From Wurfbainia villosa (Eukaryota > Streptophyta > Magnoliopsida > Zingiberales > Zingiberaceae), in contig CM045989.1 of the NCBI GenBank assembly GCA_025175895.1, positions 132,817,272 to 132,881,271 on the forward strand: a DNA stretch of 64,000 nt, written 5' to 3'. The translations under genes and the position numbers were made by a program. Position 1 is the first letter of the stretch. Every line of letters starts with the position of its first letter. Positions 49,566-62,520 of this stretch are shown one piece after another. The notes below the pieces were generated by a model, which was not told the DNA's origin, searched no databases, and saw only the letters and a list, made by a program, of their open reading frames with translations.

Positions 49566-51027
49566 CTTTGTTGCAAATAATTTGTATTAAACCATCTGGT
49601 AAATAATTTTTTTTTTGAAATGCACCTTAAAAATATTAGATTTCAACATTTTTTCTTTATCTGCACACATATCTTTTTTATCATCATTTTCAATTTCAAG
49701 GTTGACGTGTTAATGAGATTCTTATGTCGAAAAATTTTCGAAATAAAATTGCTCATTTTGAAAAAATTCTCCAACTTTTCTTTTGTATCTATCACTCGAC
49801 ATAATTGATAAATGAAATCAAATAAGATTAGAAATTAAAAAAAAATAGCAATTGAATAGGAGAGAAATTGAGAGTTGAGAAATTGAGAGAGTATATTGAC
49901 AATAAAAAATAAGAAGCGAGAATTTAGAATTAATTCGTGAAGGGAAATAAACTTGAAATGATATTTATAGAGAACATTTCATGAAGGGTATAAAAATAAT
50001 TATACATAATTTGAAATTTAAATTTTATTACACAACGATATTATTCATTTTCCTGATTGTCATACAATAATAAAATTTTTAAAATTTTAAATAACTTTGA
50101 TCATTGTACATATTGTTGTAACACAATAATAAAAATTTTAAATTTTAAATGACTTTGATTTTTTTACATATTTATTGTTATGATTATGATACGTTAATGA
50201 AAATTTTAAATTTTGAATAATTTTAATCATTGTATATATTGATCGTTATGCATGACTTCGATTTTTATATATGTTTTTTTATTGTGATTGTGATACATTA
50301 ATAAAAAAATTTTGAATTTTAAATAATTTTAATCATTATACATGTTAATTGTTGTATATAATTTTAATTTAAATTTTGAATAACTTTAATTTTTTTTGTA
50401 TATTTTTAATTGTAATTGTGACACATAAATAAAATTTTTGATTAACTTTGATCATTATTATGTAGGTTGATTATTATATTTGACTTTTGAATGGTTTTGA
50501 TTTTTTGTATATTTTTTCTATGACTATGCAACGATGAAAATTTTGAATTTTTATGTATGTTGATTATTATTATGTAACGATGAAAAATTTGAATTTTAAA
50601 TTATTTAATTTTTGTGTACATTTATTATTATAAGTATGATACGATAATAAAATTTGAATTTTAAATGAGTTTATTTTAGTTCAAAAGTAAAAAATCAATT
50701 ATTTTCAAAAATTTGATTTCGATTTTAACAAAAAAAATTTTTTGATTCCGGTTCGATTATGAGTTTAAAAATTTAGGAATCGAAATCAAACCATATATCT
50801 CTAGTTTTGATTTTTAAATCAGAATAAAAAAAACTCCGATTCAATTTTTAACTACTAATTCCAATTTTTATATATATATATAATTTTTTAAGGAATCAAA
50901 TGCAAATAACTGAAACTACTTGAATCCAGTTGAAATTTTTTTACATATTCTAGGGACCAAACTGATTATATTACCCTCGCCTACTTTGCGAGGTTCCGGA
51001 ATCCCCAAACCCCCAATTCCGATCACG
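49566..51027. other. AT-rich spacer between hAT remnant and CASP-like gene
   Basis: No gene is recognised. At 50050-50670 about eight or nine degenerate copies of an AT-rich unit (AATAATAAAATTTTAAATTTTAAATAAC-type, irregular ~50-100 bp spacing) occur. At about 50711-50790 TTTGATTTCGATT and its inverted copy AATCGAAATCAAA could form a hairpin; TAGAGATATATGG read on the minus strand from about 50800 resembles a hAT terminus, but this is a guess. The last ~130 bp before the ATG at 51028 should hold the gene's 5' UTR and core promoter; no clear TATA box was assigned (TATATATATATAA lies at about 50871-50883). Confidence 0.5.
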
Positions 51028-53850
51028 ATGAGTTTGCCTGCCCAATCACCCACGCCGGAGGCGGAGAGAGATGCCACTCCTCCTCCTCCGGTCCAGAAAA
51101 CAGACCGATCGGGGCCGACGTTGAAGGAGCTGGCGATCGATGACCATCCATACCACGACGACAGCCTCGCCGTCGTGCTGAGCACCATCGGTACCGTCGA
51201 CGGAGAGGCATCCAGAGCCCGAGGCCCTGGGAGTGGCTGCTCTGGTCCTCCCAGGGAGAACGGTGTCGGCGTGTTTCCGAAAATCATGCGGCGGCGAGCT
51301 TTGATGAGGGCGGCATTTGGGCTTAGGGTTTCCGCTGCTTTGCTGGGTCTGGTGTCGTTTTCCATCATGGCCGCTGACAATACCCCGGGGTGGGCCGGTG
51401 ACTCCTTCGCCCGCTACAACGAGTACCGGTAGGAGCCGATGTATTAGTTTCCCCCCTCTCTCTTCTTTTTCTTAACAACAGTGCTCTCAGTTATTCCACT
51501 GGTCCCTTTTTACTTGATGACTAGGTACTTGGTTTCCGTGAATGCCATTGCTTTTCTCTACTCGGCTTTTCAAGCTTACAGGAAGATCCACCATCTTGTC
51601 TTCAAGAAAATCATCATCCTCCCTCCAATAAGTTTTTACTTTGATCTTGCAATGGATCAGGTGGGCTAAAACTTCCGCTCTTGCAATCTGTTGAAAAACC
51701 TTTTTTTTTCCCTACCAAGTAATGTCCGATTATAATTTGTACAGCTCATTCCGACACATTAAATCTAATTAGTCAAATCTTTCAATTTTTACATAACTGT
51801 TTATTTGCTTTCAAGGAATAGGATATGTACTCCATCCCAATCCTTCAAGAAGCAATACATTGTATACATATTTGCACTTGAATTGTTTCTACATTTTATT
51901 TTATTGTGAATGGAGTTTGGTTCATTGAGTGTGGTATAATTCATAGAAATTATATTTCTTGGTTAATTTTGTTTCATTTCTGAACTTTTCCAATGTTTTG
52001 GAGGGGTTCTACAACTGTTTTTATCAATCTTAGTTAGCTTAAATTATCAGGAACTATTTCTTGGTTTAAGAAAGTGTTTAAGTTAGTAATTATGAAATTT
52101 TTAGGATGTTAAGTAGTTTTATTACAGTTAATTTAAATGATAAAATAGATTTGGTGGGAGTTTAATTAGATTGGTGGATTTCCTAAGTTGCATTTGATTA
52201 TTTTTACATTTTTTGGTTTGAGATCTATAAAAAATAGGTAAAAGTTTTCAATGCTGATCGTCTTCAAGTCAATAAAATTCTTCTTTTTCTATATGAGATC
52301 CATGGTGCTGCGTCAATTGGTATCAAATTCGAATTTGATTCGATCTTGATATGTATTTTCCTCCCTATGGAGAAACTCAGGCCTCCCTTCAACTGGACCA
52401 TTAACACCCTATTACAGAATAAGTCCTAATCATCCAACCTTACCACTTCCTCTATGGTTCATTTGACCAAACTTAGCCCGATACTAAATATTCATATTTT
52501 GATATTGTAGCGTGACACTAGTTATATAGTCAATTGATTGCTATCTCATATTATTATGTGTATTTTGCAATGTGTCATTATACGTTTATGAATTTTAATG
52601 TTTATTTATAATTTGTTGACATTTACATGAAATCATGTGTTTTGTTGTGTTATATGTGTTCTTCGTTGTAATATCAGATATGATGTGTGTTTTGTTGTTC
52701 TAATGTGTTTACTTATCATTCGTTTTACCAAAATACTGGTGATTGATTTGTTTTGATTATTAATATAGTTTGTTAGGTGTGTATGTTAAAAATGTTAAGA
52801 TCAGTTTTTTTTAATATAATTTTAATACTAATTGCCTATACTATTGTCTAAGTGCTATGCAATGGGCTGATCATCCACCACCTCAAGTGCCTTCTAAAAC
52901 CCTAATAAATAGTATCACTTTCATACATAGGATAGTATTATAGTCCATAATCTTGGACCATAGTATCAAATTGTTTTATCATAGATTTACTGTTTAGTAA
53001 AATTTGAATTTATTCCTTACTAATAAAATAAAACTTGATGCTAATGGTAACAAAGTAAAGCTTAATGAATTAGACATTGATTTTCTGCCAAATAGATAAA
53101 TTAATAGAATTGTTTAATTCTAATGAATCTTTACTATCTGTTAAGATATGTACATATTCTTGACGTGTTTAAACAACTTAACTCTACTATAGGTAATGTT
53201 CTTTTAATACATTGCGCATGATTCTAGACGACTTCACTTTCTATGCCCTTGACAAAAAATGATATGTTCAATTAACAGTAGCATATTTGACCTCGACACC
53301 TTCCTTCCCTTCAAATATTTCTTAGCAAACATTATTAGATTTTTTTCAATTGTCACATTGCCATTGTGGTTTCTTTGACATTTCATGGCAAATTCATTGG
53401 CATGCATCGACTTAACTACTGCCGAGGATAAGCCAGGAGGATGGGTGGCTGCAAAGCCAAAGAGCAATTCAGATGTGGTTCCAGTCTTGTGTCAATATCC
53501 CCCGTCTTCCCAAGGGATACAAATCAATGCTGAACTGCTTTAATTGAAATCTACTCCTTAGATGCTTTCTTTACTATCACTACACTCATTGAACTTTTTA
53601 GGCACCAATTGCATGTGTTATGATTAACGTTTTCTCATTTTAGGTGCTCGCTTATCTTCTGTTATCAGCCTCTTCTATAGCAGCTTCCCGTAACGATGTA
53701 TGGGTCTCAAGATTTGGTAGTGATGACTTTATCCAGATGGCTGATGGTTCTATCACTATATCCTTCCTCGCTTTTGTTCCACTTTCATTGAGTGCCCTCA
53801 TATCAGCCCACAATCTCTTTAGATGGCGGTCTGGCGGTGCTGCATTATAA
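51028..53850 (+). CDS. CASPL4A: CASP-like membrane protein, CASPL4 type (247 aa, 3 exons)
   Basis: Exons are 51028-51428, 51525-51660 and 53644-53850, with GT..AG introns of 96 and 1983 bp. Joined, they give 744 nt ending TAA. Residues 1-90 are a Pro/Ser/Gly-rich, disordered cytosolic N-tail. Four membrane helices follow: about 96-116 (LMRAAFGLRVSAALLGLVSF), 135-154 (YLVSVNAIAFLYSAFQAYRK), 168-194 and 215-237. Two family hallmarks are present: Arg100 in helix 1 and Asp174 in helix 3. Helix 2 begins at the NEYRYLVSV exon joint typical of the family, which supports the splice. Known members are plasma-membrane scaffold proteins related to the Casparian strip proteins; the role of CASPL4 is poorly known. 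ATG 51028 is the only suitable start, since upstream codons are AT-rich non-coding. Subgroup 4A is inferred from the long N-tail; 4-other is possible. Confidence 0.9.
51661..53643 (+). other. Intron 2 of the CASP-like gene
   Basis: The 1983-bp intron runs from GTGGGC after ATGGATCAG to TTTTAG before GTGCTCGC. It is T-rich, as plant introns are. No transposon with readable coding sequence or LTR ends was seen in it. Short frames on either strand match nothing recognisable. Confidence 0.8.
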
Positions 53851-55282
53851 ACTGAAACAGTGGCGTTGTGTTCTGTATAAAGCTAATGCACAGAGAACAT
53901 GGACTTATTGGAAGAACTAGAAAACAGAGCTGTCTGCTGAGATGCCATCTGTGCTTGCTTTTGTATAGGTGGAGGTTAGCTGCAAGATGTAATGCTATTC
54001 CACAAGTGACGAATGTTCTTCATTGTATTTTTCTTCTCCATAATACACAAGTTTTGTGGGAGTACATGATCATTTGTAGGTTAAAACCCTTCCGCGAGCA
54101 GGTGCTCCATTGCACCTTGCTAATTTGGGTTTTGCTCATGAATGCATTAGATCATGACCAGAAACACTGAGGTCATTACCTTCCCTTCAAAGGGTTTCTG
54201 GTACGTAATCGAGATGTTAGTTCCTCCTAGGGCCCTTGATCAGGGTGAGTAAACCGAATGACTGTCTATATACTCAAAAGCTGAAGAAGTAGAGGGATAA
54301 ATTATGATAGTTGAATGAATAAATAGGGCAATGAATATTATTTAATTTATATTTTTGTTTGTTTACTCTGACGCCATCCCATCCAACTCATCTGATTTGT
54401 TCATACTATAAAGTTTAGATTCTTGCAATTCTGAGATTGGAATCATCAATTTAACGATTTCTATCGATCTGTCTCATGATCATTGTGATAGAGATAAATC
54501 ATGGAGAGTCTTGTGAATTTTGATGTGGTGGGCAAGACACGTAGAGGTCATTTGAATTCAAAAAAAATTTAGATCTTCTTCAGTATTGATTCATGTAAGT
54601 ATCATCGTGTCTTAATCACCATATCATTCTCATGGGGAAAAACAAATACGAAGTTTAAATTGATTGTAGAACATATTGACTCACTCGAGTCATTGGGCTT
54701 ATTTAACATGGTTAGACTTCTTATCCATCAAACCATTTGAGGTTGATGTCCACAAGTTCAACGTTGGAACTCCACGGTGAGATTTCATACCTATGTCTCA
54801 CTCACCAGTGTGATAATTTTTTAAAAATTGATAATAGACATTATTTCTTAAAGAATTAGGGTTGACAGACATATTGTAACGAAGACAGATATTTTTCATT
54901 ATTCCTAAATATTGTTCTGAATATATAATAATAGTGAGACAAATATTATTCATCTGATTTCTCATTCTTTTATTCATGATTAATATGTGAGAAAGTTATT
55001 ATCCATGATTTTTGTGAAAGAGACTGAACTATTTAATTTTTTTTTTAGAAAAAAAACTAATAATGAAGGCTAAACTACAAATCATGCTAACATGATCTGT
55101 AATTTTACTTAACAATTTTGCAAATTAATTACGACCACAAACCACCTGAAAACTAATAATTATTAAACAAAAAGGATGTTTTAAATGGTTTCCAATTAAG
55201 CTCGTTAACATTGGGCAACGTCTCGGGCCACCGCCGGCCGGTGCGAATCAAGCGGCCAGCGGTGGGCAGTGGCAATTCCTTT
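53851..55282. other. 3' UTR and spacer up to gypsy D
   Basis: Up to about 54350 this is probably 3' UTR (the frame at 53868-54170 is open by chance). From 54360 to 55282 it is AT-rich spacer with no recognised gene. A short GC-rich piece (55213-55276) precedes the LTR of gypsy D. Confidence 0.5.
54318..54323 (+). terminator. Candidate poly(A) signal of the CASP-like gene
   Basis: AATAAA lies 468 bases after the stop codon in an AT-rich stretch. Plant signals are loose, so another site may be used. Confidence 0.4.
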
Positions 55283-58200
55283 TGTCACGCCCCGAGAGTA
55301 TGCCGTGCCGAAAAGCAAACGGACGGCATCTCCCCTGTACGTGGCAACATATCGGGTTAATACAAGGCCCGTAGGCCCACAACAATAATATGATATACGC
55401 AGATATCATCATATCAAACATAATAAACACAGCGGAAACAATACAAACAGATCAACAAGATACCATGACCCAACTGTGCACTCCGGAGTGACTTGACACA
55501 ACAAGAAACATAATAGAAGCAACAGCGAAAGCCAAATACATACAATACATCCGTATATCACAGATACGGAAACAATACAGGTTAAAATCACAAAACGACA
55601 ATCCATAGTAATACAACAATACGGAAAACAGGTCCATTCGTCCGGTGTGAGATGGGATCACCAAGAGTCTAACGCCCAAGAAATCTTCTACCATTATCTG
55701 GCGTAAACCAGTGGTCCAGGTGGTGAGTATAAACTCGGGGTAATATATGAAGTGCATGAACAACATATAAGGATAGATCTACAAGTATACATGTGAAGAT
55801 CTACGGTATACGACATGAGTCCAATAGACATACGATCTAAGCATAGTAATCGAATTACGGATATGTCCTACTCATAGCATAAATCGAATCGATCAATCGA
55901 CGTAAAGTAATGTACGTACTGACGGCTCTCATCCTCCATATGATAGATCATCCGAATGTATACTATAACATAACCATATAACGTGCACTGTGTCAAACCC
56001 ATACCGACTAATACTCGGACATATATAAATATATGATCACCAGTATAATAACCCGGTCTGTACACCCGATGACATGATGCTAATCAATGCATCAAATGCA
56101 TATAATGCGAATCAACGCATGTATCATGCTCAACCCATATAGATAAATAAAATGCAAATGGCATGTATCATGATGTCTGACAAGTATGCACATAGCTCAA
56201 TCAAATGCAAGATCTCACGGGCATATGTAAAACATATATCGAATACATGCATACATATATATCGAATGCATATGCATGGTCATTTGTCTGCGGACCCGTC
56301 AACCACGACCCAGAGTGGCGGGGTGGCACGACAGATGACAACTAGCCCGACTCACCGCCACCACTCTCGAGTGGTCGAGTTGGGTAGTATGGTGAGTAGT
56401 GTATAAGCGTAAAAGCTAACTACTCTAGGGGCCTCTGCAAGCCACGCTCCCTACCCATGAGTAGACAAGCGCCGCACAGACAACAAAGACCTCACACAAC
56501 CACCGCCTATAGTGGGCGAGTGCTAACACCACTCTGCACGGTGGCGGTGCGCGTCTCCACTACCACCATCCATAGTGGCGAGCGCGCGACATCCATGCTC
56601 TCGCCTCAACCTCACTACCACTACCCGAGTGGCCGGGAGGCGGGATGATCACGACTTGTCTCAATCCACAAGGAGACCTAATGTGATGATGCATAGCTCC
56701 ATACATGTATCCTCGCGACACTCCCGATCCCACGAGTCTTGGTCAACTAAAAGTCAACTATGCAAGGACTACAATCCATAAGACTCTCTCTATCGCATAA
56801 AGAGTCATACTCATCCGGACAACCACGCTAAGACCTCTAGTCAGTAGCGATATACAATCGACCATCCATATAACCATACACAGGCATACAATCCCTATGG
56901 ATATACCATCACACTAGGACTTCTAGTCCCTGGTCACATACGAGCAACCATACAATTATCTATGCACAGACAACTAGATCCATCATAAATGCACCACTAA
57001 TACGGATATGATATAACAATCGACTCCATAATCCAAACCATCACCTAACCCTAGTGATGTAATACAGTAAACCAATCTGAAGTCACAAAGATAACCCTAA
57101 CCACATGTACCTACTGAACATCTATCAGCTAATACATAATAGGGTTTATAGTTCCTATCCGAGCTAGATAATCAATGAAGTACCAGAGTTTATATCTCAA
57201 AGGTCAAGGCAGTACAAGCATATGATTAACATGAGTGGATTTAAGGTAAACAGGTATAAACATAAATATCCAAGATCATGCACTGGAATTGATCAAAACT
57301 ACCGGACCAGGTAGATATTACCCACCTGATACGAAGCTTGAATAATCCTCACGTAGCGGATCCGCCGTATCCCAAACACCTAATAGCAATAATGATTAAA
57401 TACAAGTATCCAACAAACATAGGAACTAAACACTACATCGTTCCTATACTCACATCCTTTCCTCGTCTACGAGGTAGAAACTCCAATTAACCCAATTTGA
57501 TACACCAAAACCAACCTCACAATAGATCACTTTTATCCCGTTCACAAACAATCTCATGTACAACACATACACACACTGTACACACACCTTACCAATCGCA
57601 AACCAATATCTATTACACTCACGGATCAACCAATCATCAATTGGATTTTCTCAGCTCAAATCAAGCTGTCTTCTCCTTCCCACTCACAACTGGCACAACC
57701 ACCCAATAGTCCACATATCTCAACGACAATCAATTCCCTAAGTAGCTTGGTTACTCACAGATGGGTTCATGTTGATTAAAGGGTAAATCTCATATTACGG
57801 CTGCCACCACAAACAAGGCAAATCTCATCCTAGCTCCAAGCTCTGCGTGACAGAGGCTCACAACACAACCAAACTAAACATCGCAATCCGATGACACCAA
57901 TCTCCTCTTCCTCGATCTACTCTGCTCAACAGCTGCTACCCCTCTCCCTTCAAAATCGAAGCTGATGGCAAAGGAACACAAGTAAGGGAAAGATCTTGTT
58001 CGACTCGAGACGATCGACCACTTACCGATTTTGATAGAACTCGCGAAGCCCCAGCCCACAGTCGGCGACTTGATAGCACCGTTGTCGACTATTAGCTCCC
58101 AACGAAATCCCTCACCCGATTCAAACCCGACGAAGCTTGGTCGACCTCTTCCCTCAGCCGGATCACCCACCGGAGGCGTCGACAGCGACAGCGGCTGGCT

Positions 58201-58679
58201 CTCGGTGGAAACAAAGTGAAGATCGCCGATCGCGCGAGTGAAGGTCGGAGGCAGCTGAGCTCGCGACGGCGGCGATGACCGAAGGAGTGGGCGACGTCGC
58301 GTGCTATCGGGAAGGTTGCGGCGGCGATCGGGATGGCATCGTCAGCGCCGAACTCGCGTAAGAAAAGGGGAAACGGAGAAATCGCGGGTCGCGCGATTAG
58401 GATTTTGACGAAGAGAAGAAAATTTACGGTGAATTGGGTTCGGATGATGTTAAATCGACTTCTTATGGTTAAGCCAAGCTAACCTAAATTGACCAAATTG
58501 GTTAAGTTAGCTCGAGTTTAACCAAATCTGCTTTGACCCAATCCAGTTCAAGCCCAATTTCAGCCCAATAGCCCAATCCTCAAACCCAATCACTAATTAG
58601 ACCCAATTAACCCACTAATCAAACCAAATTAATTAAAGGGTTAATCCACATAACTTTTTTTTTTTTTCCGTATTTTACA
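55283..58679 (-). repeat. Left LTR of gypsy D
   Basis: It runs from TGTCACGCCCCGAGAG to GTATTTTACA (3.4 kb), followed by the reverse-complement PPT TTCTCCCCCACTT. It belongs to the same superfamily of LTRs as A-C but a separate subfamily. It has short inverted repeats of the CTCGAGTGG / CTATAGTGG type, only one hairpin unit (about 56781-56806) and a GC-rich block at 58040-58400. Compared with the right LTR, it repeatedly shows CGA/TCG where the other has CAG/CTG. Confidence 0.85.
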
Positions 58680-61600
58680 TTCTCCCCCACTTATAAAAAT
58701 TTGGTCCCCAAATTTCCGACTCATGTACAAGCGAGATGTCACAATAATCATCTCAGGTATCTGGAGCAAAGTCACACTTCAAGTGACTAAGTGGGGTACT
58801 GAGTTCGAATATTACATTCCAACTCTTATACACTCTCTATCAACCTATTAAGAGGTCAATAATTGTACCAAAGTGGAGCTCTATATCCATAACCAATGGG
58901 AGACTTTGCCAGAATCGTAAGGTGAATCATGAATCACTATCAGAAATGATACCCAAGGATACTCCATGGATATAATTCCATCAAGCGATCCAACGAAATT
59001 TATCTTACGGCTCGGAAGAAAATGAGTAGATCTAGCTAATCGATCATCGATTACCCAAATCACCTCAAGTCCTTTCCGATTTCTAGATAATCTCCCAACA
59101 CAGTCTAACATACTAGGCTCCCACTTTATCACAGTACGTGACCCTACCGATCACAATATTTCACCTTTGCTTGTTGGCATACCCAACATCAACTACGAAA
59201 TCAACCATTATCCCATATATCGTTCCATCAACCTGAACGTCTCAATACTTACTATTTTCGGATACACTCCGAATAAATCATCACTCTCGAATGAAGAGTC
59301 TCCTGAACAACTCTTCCTAAATCGAAATACAACTCTTTAACCCACTATTCTCCTCGGAAACGGAGAATTACTTTCTCACAATAGAAACCAATCTACTATT
59401 CCAAAATTCCTTATATCACCCAGAACTGAAAGTATCTGGAAGACTATAATGACTAATCTCGCTAGTTTCTCAACTAGCATACACATAATATACGTCTCAT
59501 TCAACTGCATCGGGATCGCTCCTAATCCCTGAAATGATGCATCTGCGTACAATACCCTTCCATCCATATCGGACGGATTAACTAACACTGACCCAAAAGT
59601 CAGTCACCTTCTAGGCCTTGAAACCTAACTTCCCAATCTTACCGGTGATTTCCATCACCTTCTTGGTCCAACAAGTCGGCAGTATAGTATCGCTAGAACA
59701 TCCTATCCTTATCTATGGTAAATACCAAATCAATCTAAAGAAACATAACTTCCCTTAAGATCGTGAATATATCTCAAAATATATCCTCCACATATATGAT
59801 GACAATCGATCCCAAATACTCCAAGAGTACTTGATTCCTCAAATTCATGAACGACTAAATCGTTAATAAATCTAACGACATTATCAACAACTCAGTAAAA
59901 TTCATACTCGATGAAATGTCGTCTTCTATACACCTGCATCCTTTTACTCTAAGCTACAGATAGCTTAATCATCACACCGACAATGATAATTGTATGACAC
60001 TAAGTCACTACAATATCAAACCTCTAGTCGTAGGCCAACCCTAGGATATACACAGGTGTCATTTAGCTGATCTAACACTTCCCTATCCTCACAAGAAGAA
60101 TACTCATTCTCAACTATCAAGGCGTTCAAATCATCGATAATCGATGCATAACCTCAAAGATCTGCTCTCTTTCAACAAAGAGTTACAGTCTTCTCAAGAA
60201 GAAACACTAGGAAAGATAAATCTCCCATAGTGTTTAGCAATACTAATACCCGTAAAATCATCTCCCGGTATGAGGTCTCAATATCGGAACTATTTCCGAA
60301 ATCACCCTCCAATCGCATATTCCTACTTGCCCATGCAGTGGCAAGCCCGGGAGTTCATCCGAAACTATATCCAAATACTCTCAGATTATACGTACATCCG
60401 AGAGTCCTAGTATACCAACGCTCCAACAATCCAACTATCCGTAAGGATATGTCTATAGTGGAGGTATGTCTAGCAACGACTAAGGGTATCCCTTGACTTC
60501 TTGGTTGTCGATCAACATCTCACCTGACGGTAGAGAAAAATCACCAACCCACAAGTCGATAGGAACCCTTCTAATCATATCTAAGTAGGTTTTAGATAAA
60601 GATACCTGTAAACTATCAGTATCTCTCGATATATCCACAAATAGGATAACCTAAAGTAATACCCCGAAGGACCGATCCTTCGGTCTTCTATACTTCTTCC
60701 CGAGTAATTATGTAAACTTGTCTGACATCTGTTCTGGACGGCTGAGCTCATGTAAGTTCAAAAACTATCATGGAGAACTGAAGTCAACTGCTGAACTGAG
60801 ATACAAACTGAAACAACCGCAATGGAGATGGTAAACACTGTTGTACTAGCAAAGGTACACATCCGGCTGAAAATATCTTGAAGAATCAGAAACATCATGC
60901 ACGCTCCATCTCTGTGAAAGGTATAGTCGCAATCAAGAATACCGCATAGATACGACCATCGTCGTATACTCTCTCTCCTCTGAACAAATCATAACCACGC
61001 CGGGGAAGATAACAGTTGTTGTCGTCTGGGAAGGTAACAATTGTTGTCTGAACGTCTGAGTCTTCTGAGATGTCTTCGGCTGATACTGCTGAGTAACTCA
61101 CGTCTTCCGGATGAAAGTATCAAAGAACTTCAACTATATCTGGGGTAGTAGATCGCTGCTGATGTGATAACCTAATCTTCTGTAATAATCTCAACTTTCG
61201 AGGTTGTGGATCGTCCGCTCGAAAGCATCATCCATAGTCTTCAACTGAGTCTTCAAAATACGTACTCTCCTTGTAGATCTGCATTTGCTTATAGTAGAAA
61301 CAAATACAATGATCCATCGGATAATCGACTGTGTCTGTGACCCGCACTGCACACACATAATCTCCCTTCGGAGTCTTTCCTCTGAGTTCGCTGATAAACA
61401 TGAGAAGTTGCTGACAATCTGCAATCGGTCTTCTGTGATCGGAAACTCTTCAATAGTCGCCCGTGACTCACGACTTTAATCTTGCTCCTTTTATCCAACA
61501 TTTGGAGATTTCGGATTCCAATAATTTGACTTGCAATATATGCTTATCAAATCTCCAACTCTTTAAAACACTTGCTCTGAGTCATTTCCATACACACATG

Positions 61601-62520
61601 ACTCGATCTATAGACTTAGGTAGGATCTAGTAGGAGATCAAACATCGATCAATATGTCAACCTATAACCCGTGGGTGTCCAAACCAAACCAAATCAAATT
61701 CTTGGGCTATTAAATGGTCGTAACTTTCGCAAGTCTAACGACTCTGTATGGTACTTCCATTATCAAACGATCACTCGACCTAAAGCCCAAGAATTCCTTG
61801 ACAATGAGCCAAAGATGACGTGGGAAAATACTATCTCACAACATCACTGAACTGGGACTAAGTGATACGTTATTTCCCGTAGGTTATTTCCCATTTCTTC
61901 TACCAACTAAGCTAGACCCGGATAATGGTATTCCACTAACACTACTATCTTCAGATAACCCGAGTCAAGTACTCCAAAAGTACTCCCAATGTTATACGAC
62001 CTAGAACGACCTGGATCAAAATCCCTATGACTATCATCCCTAATTTTCTACTATCCGCATCAAAGCAATAGTATACTCGCTTTCCATTACCTAATAGGTA
62101 ATGATCGACTAACATAATTAGTGAAAATCTTAGGACCGTAATCCTTGATCTCCATAAGAGATGTGACTACCTAATCTCTCGCTATCCAGGCTACGGTGTC
62201 GATCGGCTCTCAAAGTAATTACCTTTTCGATGGCGGTACATGTCTAATAACCTCGACATATCGTTCCGTGGTCATCTCAAACCACGATTCTGAATCTTGA
62301 TTAACATACTACAAGTCATGCACTATTATAAGCAACTAAATGCATAGCCAATGAAGGATATGTACTAACGATTAACATACCTTAATCCTTGTAGCTCGGA
62401 GATGTCACGCGGCGGATCCCGGAACTCACAAAACCAAGACCGAGTAAAGCAAAACTCGATGTCGACGAAATCAAATCCGAAAATGGACTTCGCAACCTAG
62501 GGCTCTGATACCAATAAAAT
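58680..62520 (-). pseudogene. Degraded Ty3/gypsy gag-pol, gypsy D
   Basis: Minus-strand traces are integrase at 59132-58881 (VIWVIDDRLARSTHFLPSRK), an RNase H start at 59588-59376 (YADASFQGLGAIPMQLNE), and RT near 60190-60125 (LFVER.., then LRLCIDYR after a shift). The region from about 60900 to 62460 would be gag but cannot be read through. It is about 3.8 kb between LTRs, so part is deleted. The same domain order as element 1 supports the family call. Confidence 0.78.
62502..62513 (-). other. Primer binding site, gypsy D
   Basis: GCTCTGATACCA is separated by AATAAAA.. from the right LTR at 62521. The element-sense leader (ATTTTATTGGTATCAGAGCC) is the intact version of the damaged leader of element 1 at 1375. 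Confidence 0.87.

Noticed and set aside
50920..51027. Upstream extension of the CASP-like gene's first exon
   Set aside because: The open frame continues upstream but contains no ATG before 51028, and the extra codons are AT-rich and unlike the family.
51429..51524. Reading intron 1 as coding, with the gene ending at 51432
   Set aside because: Splicing at GT 51429 / AG 51524 restores a continuous family-typical NEYRYLVSV joint, whereas read-through hits TAG at once.
53868..54170. 100-codon frame just after the CASP-like gene
   Set aside because: It lies in the probable 3' UTR, with no domain and no conserved start context; most likely chance.
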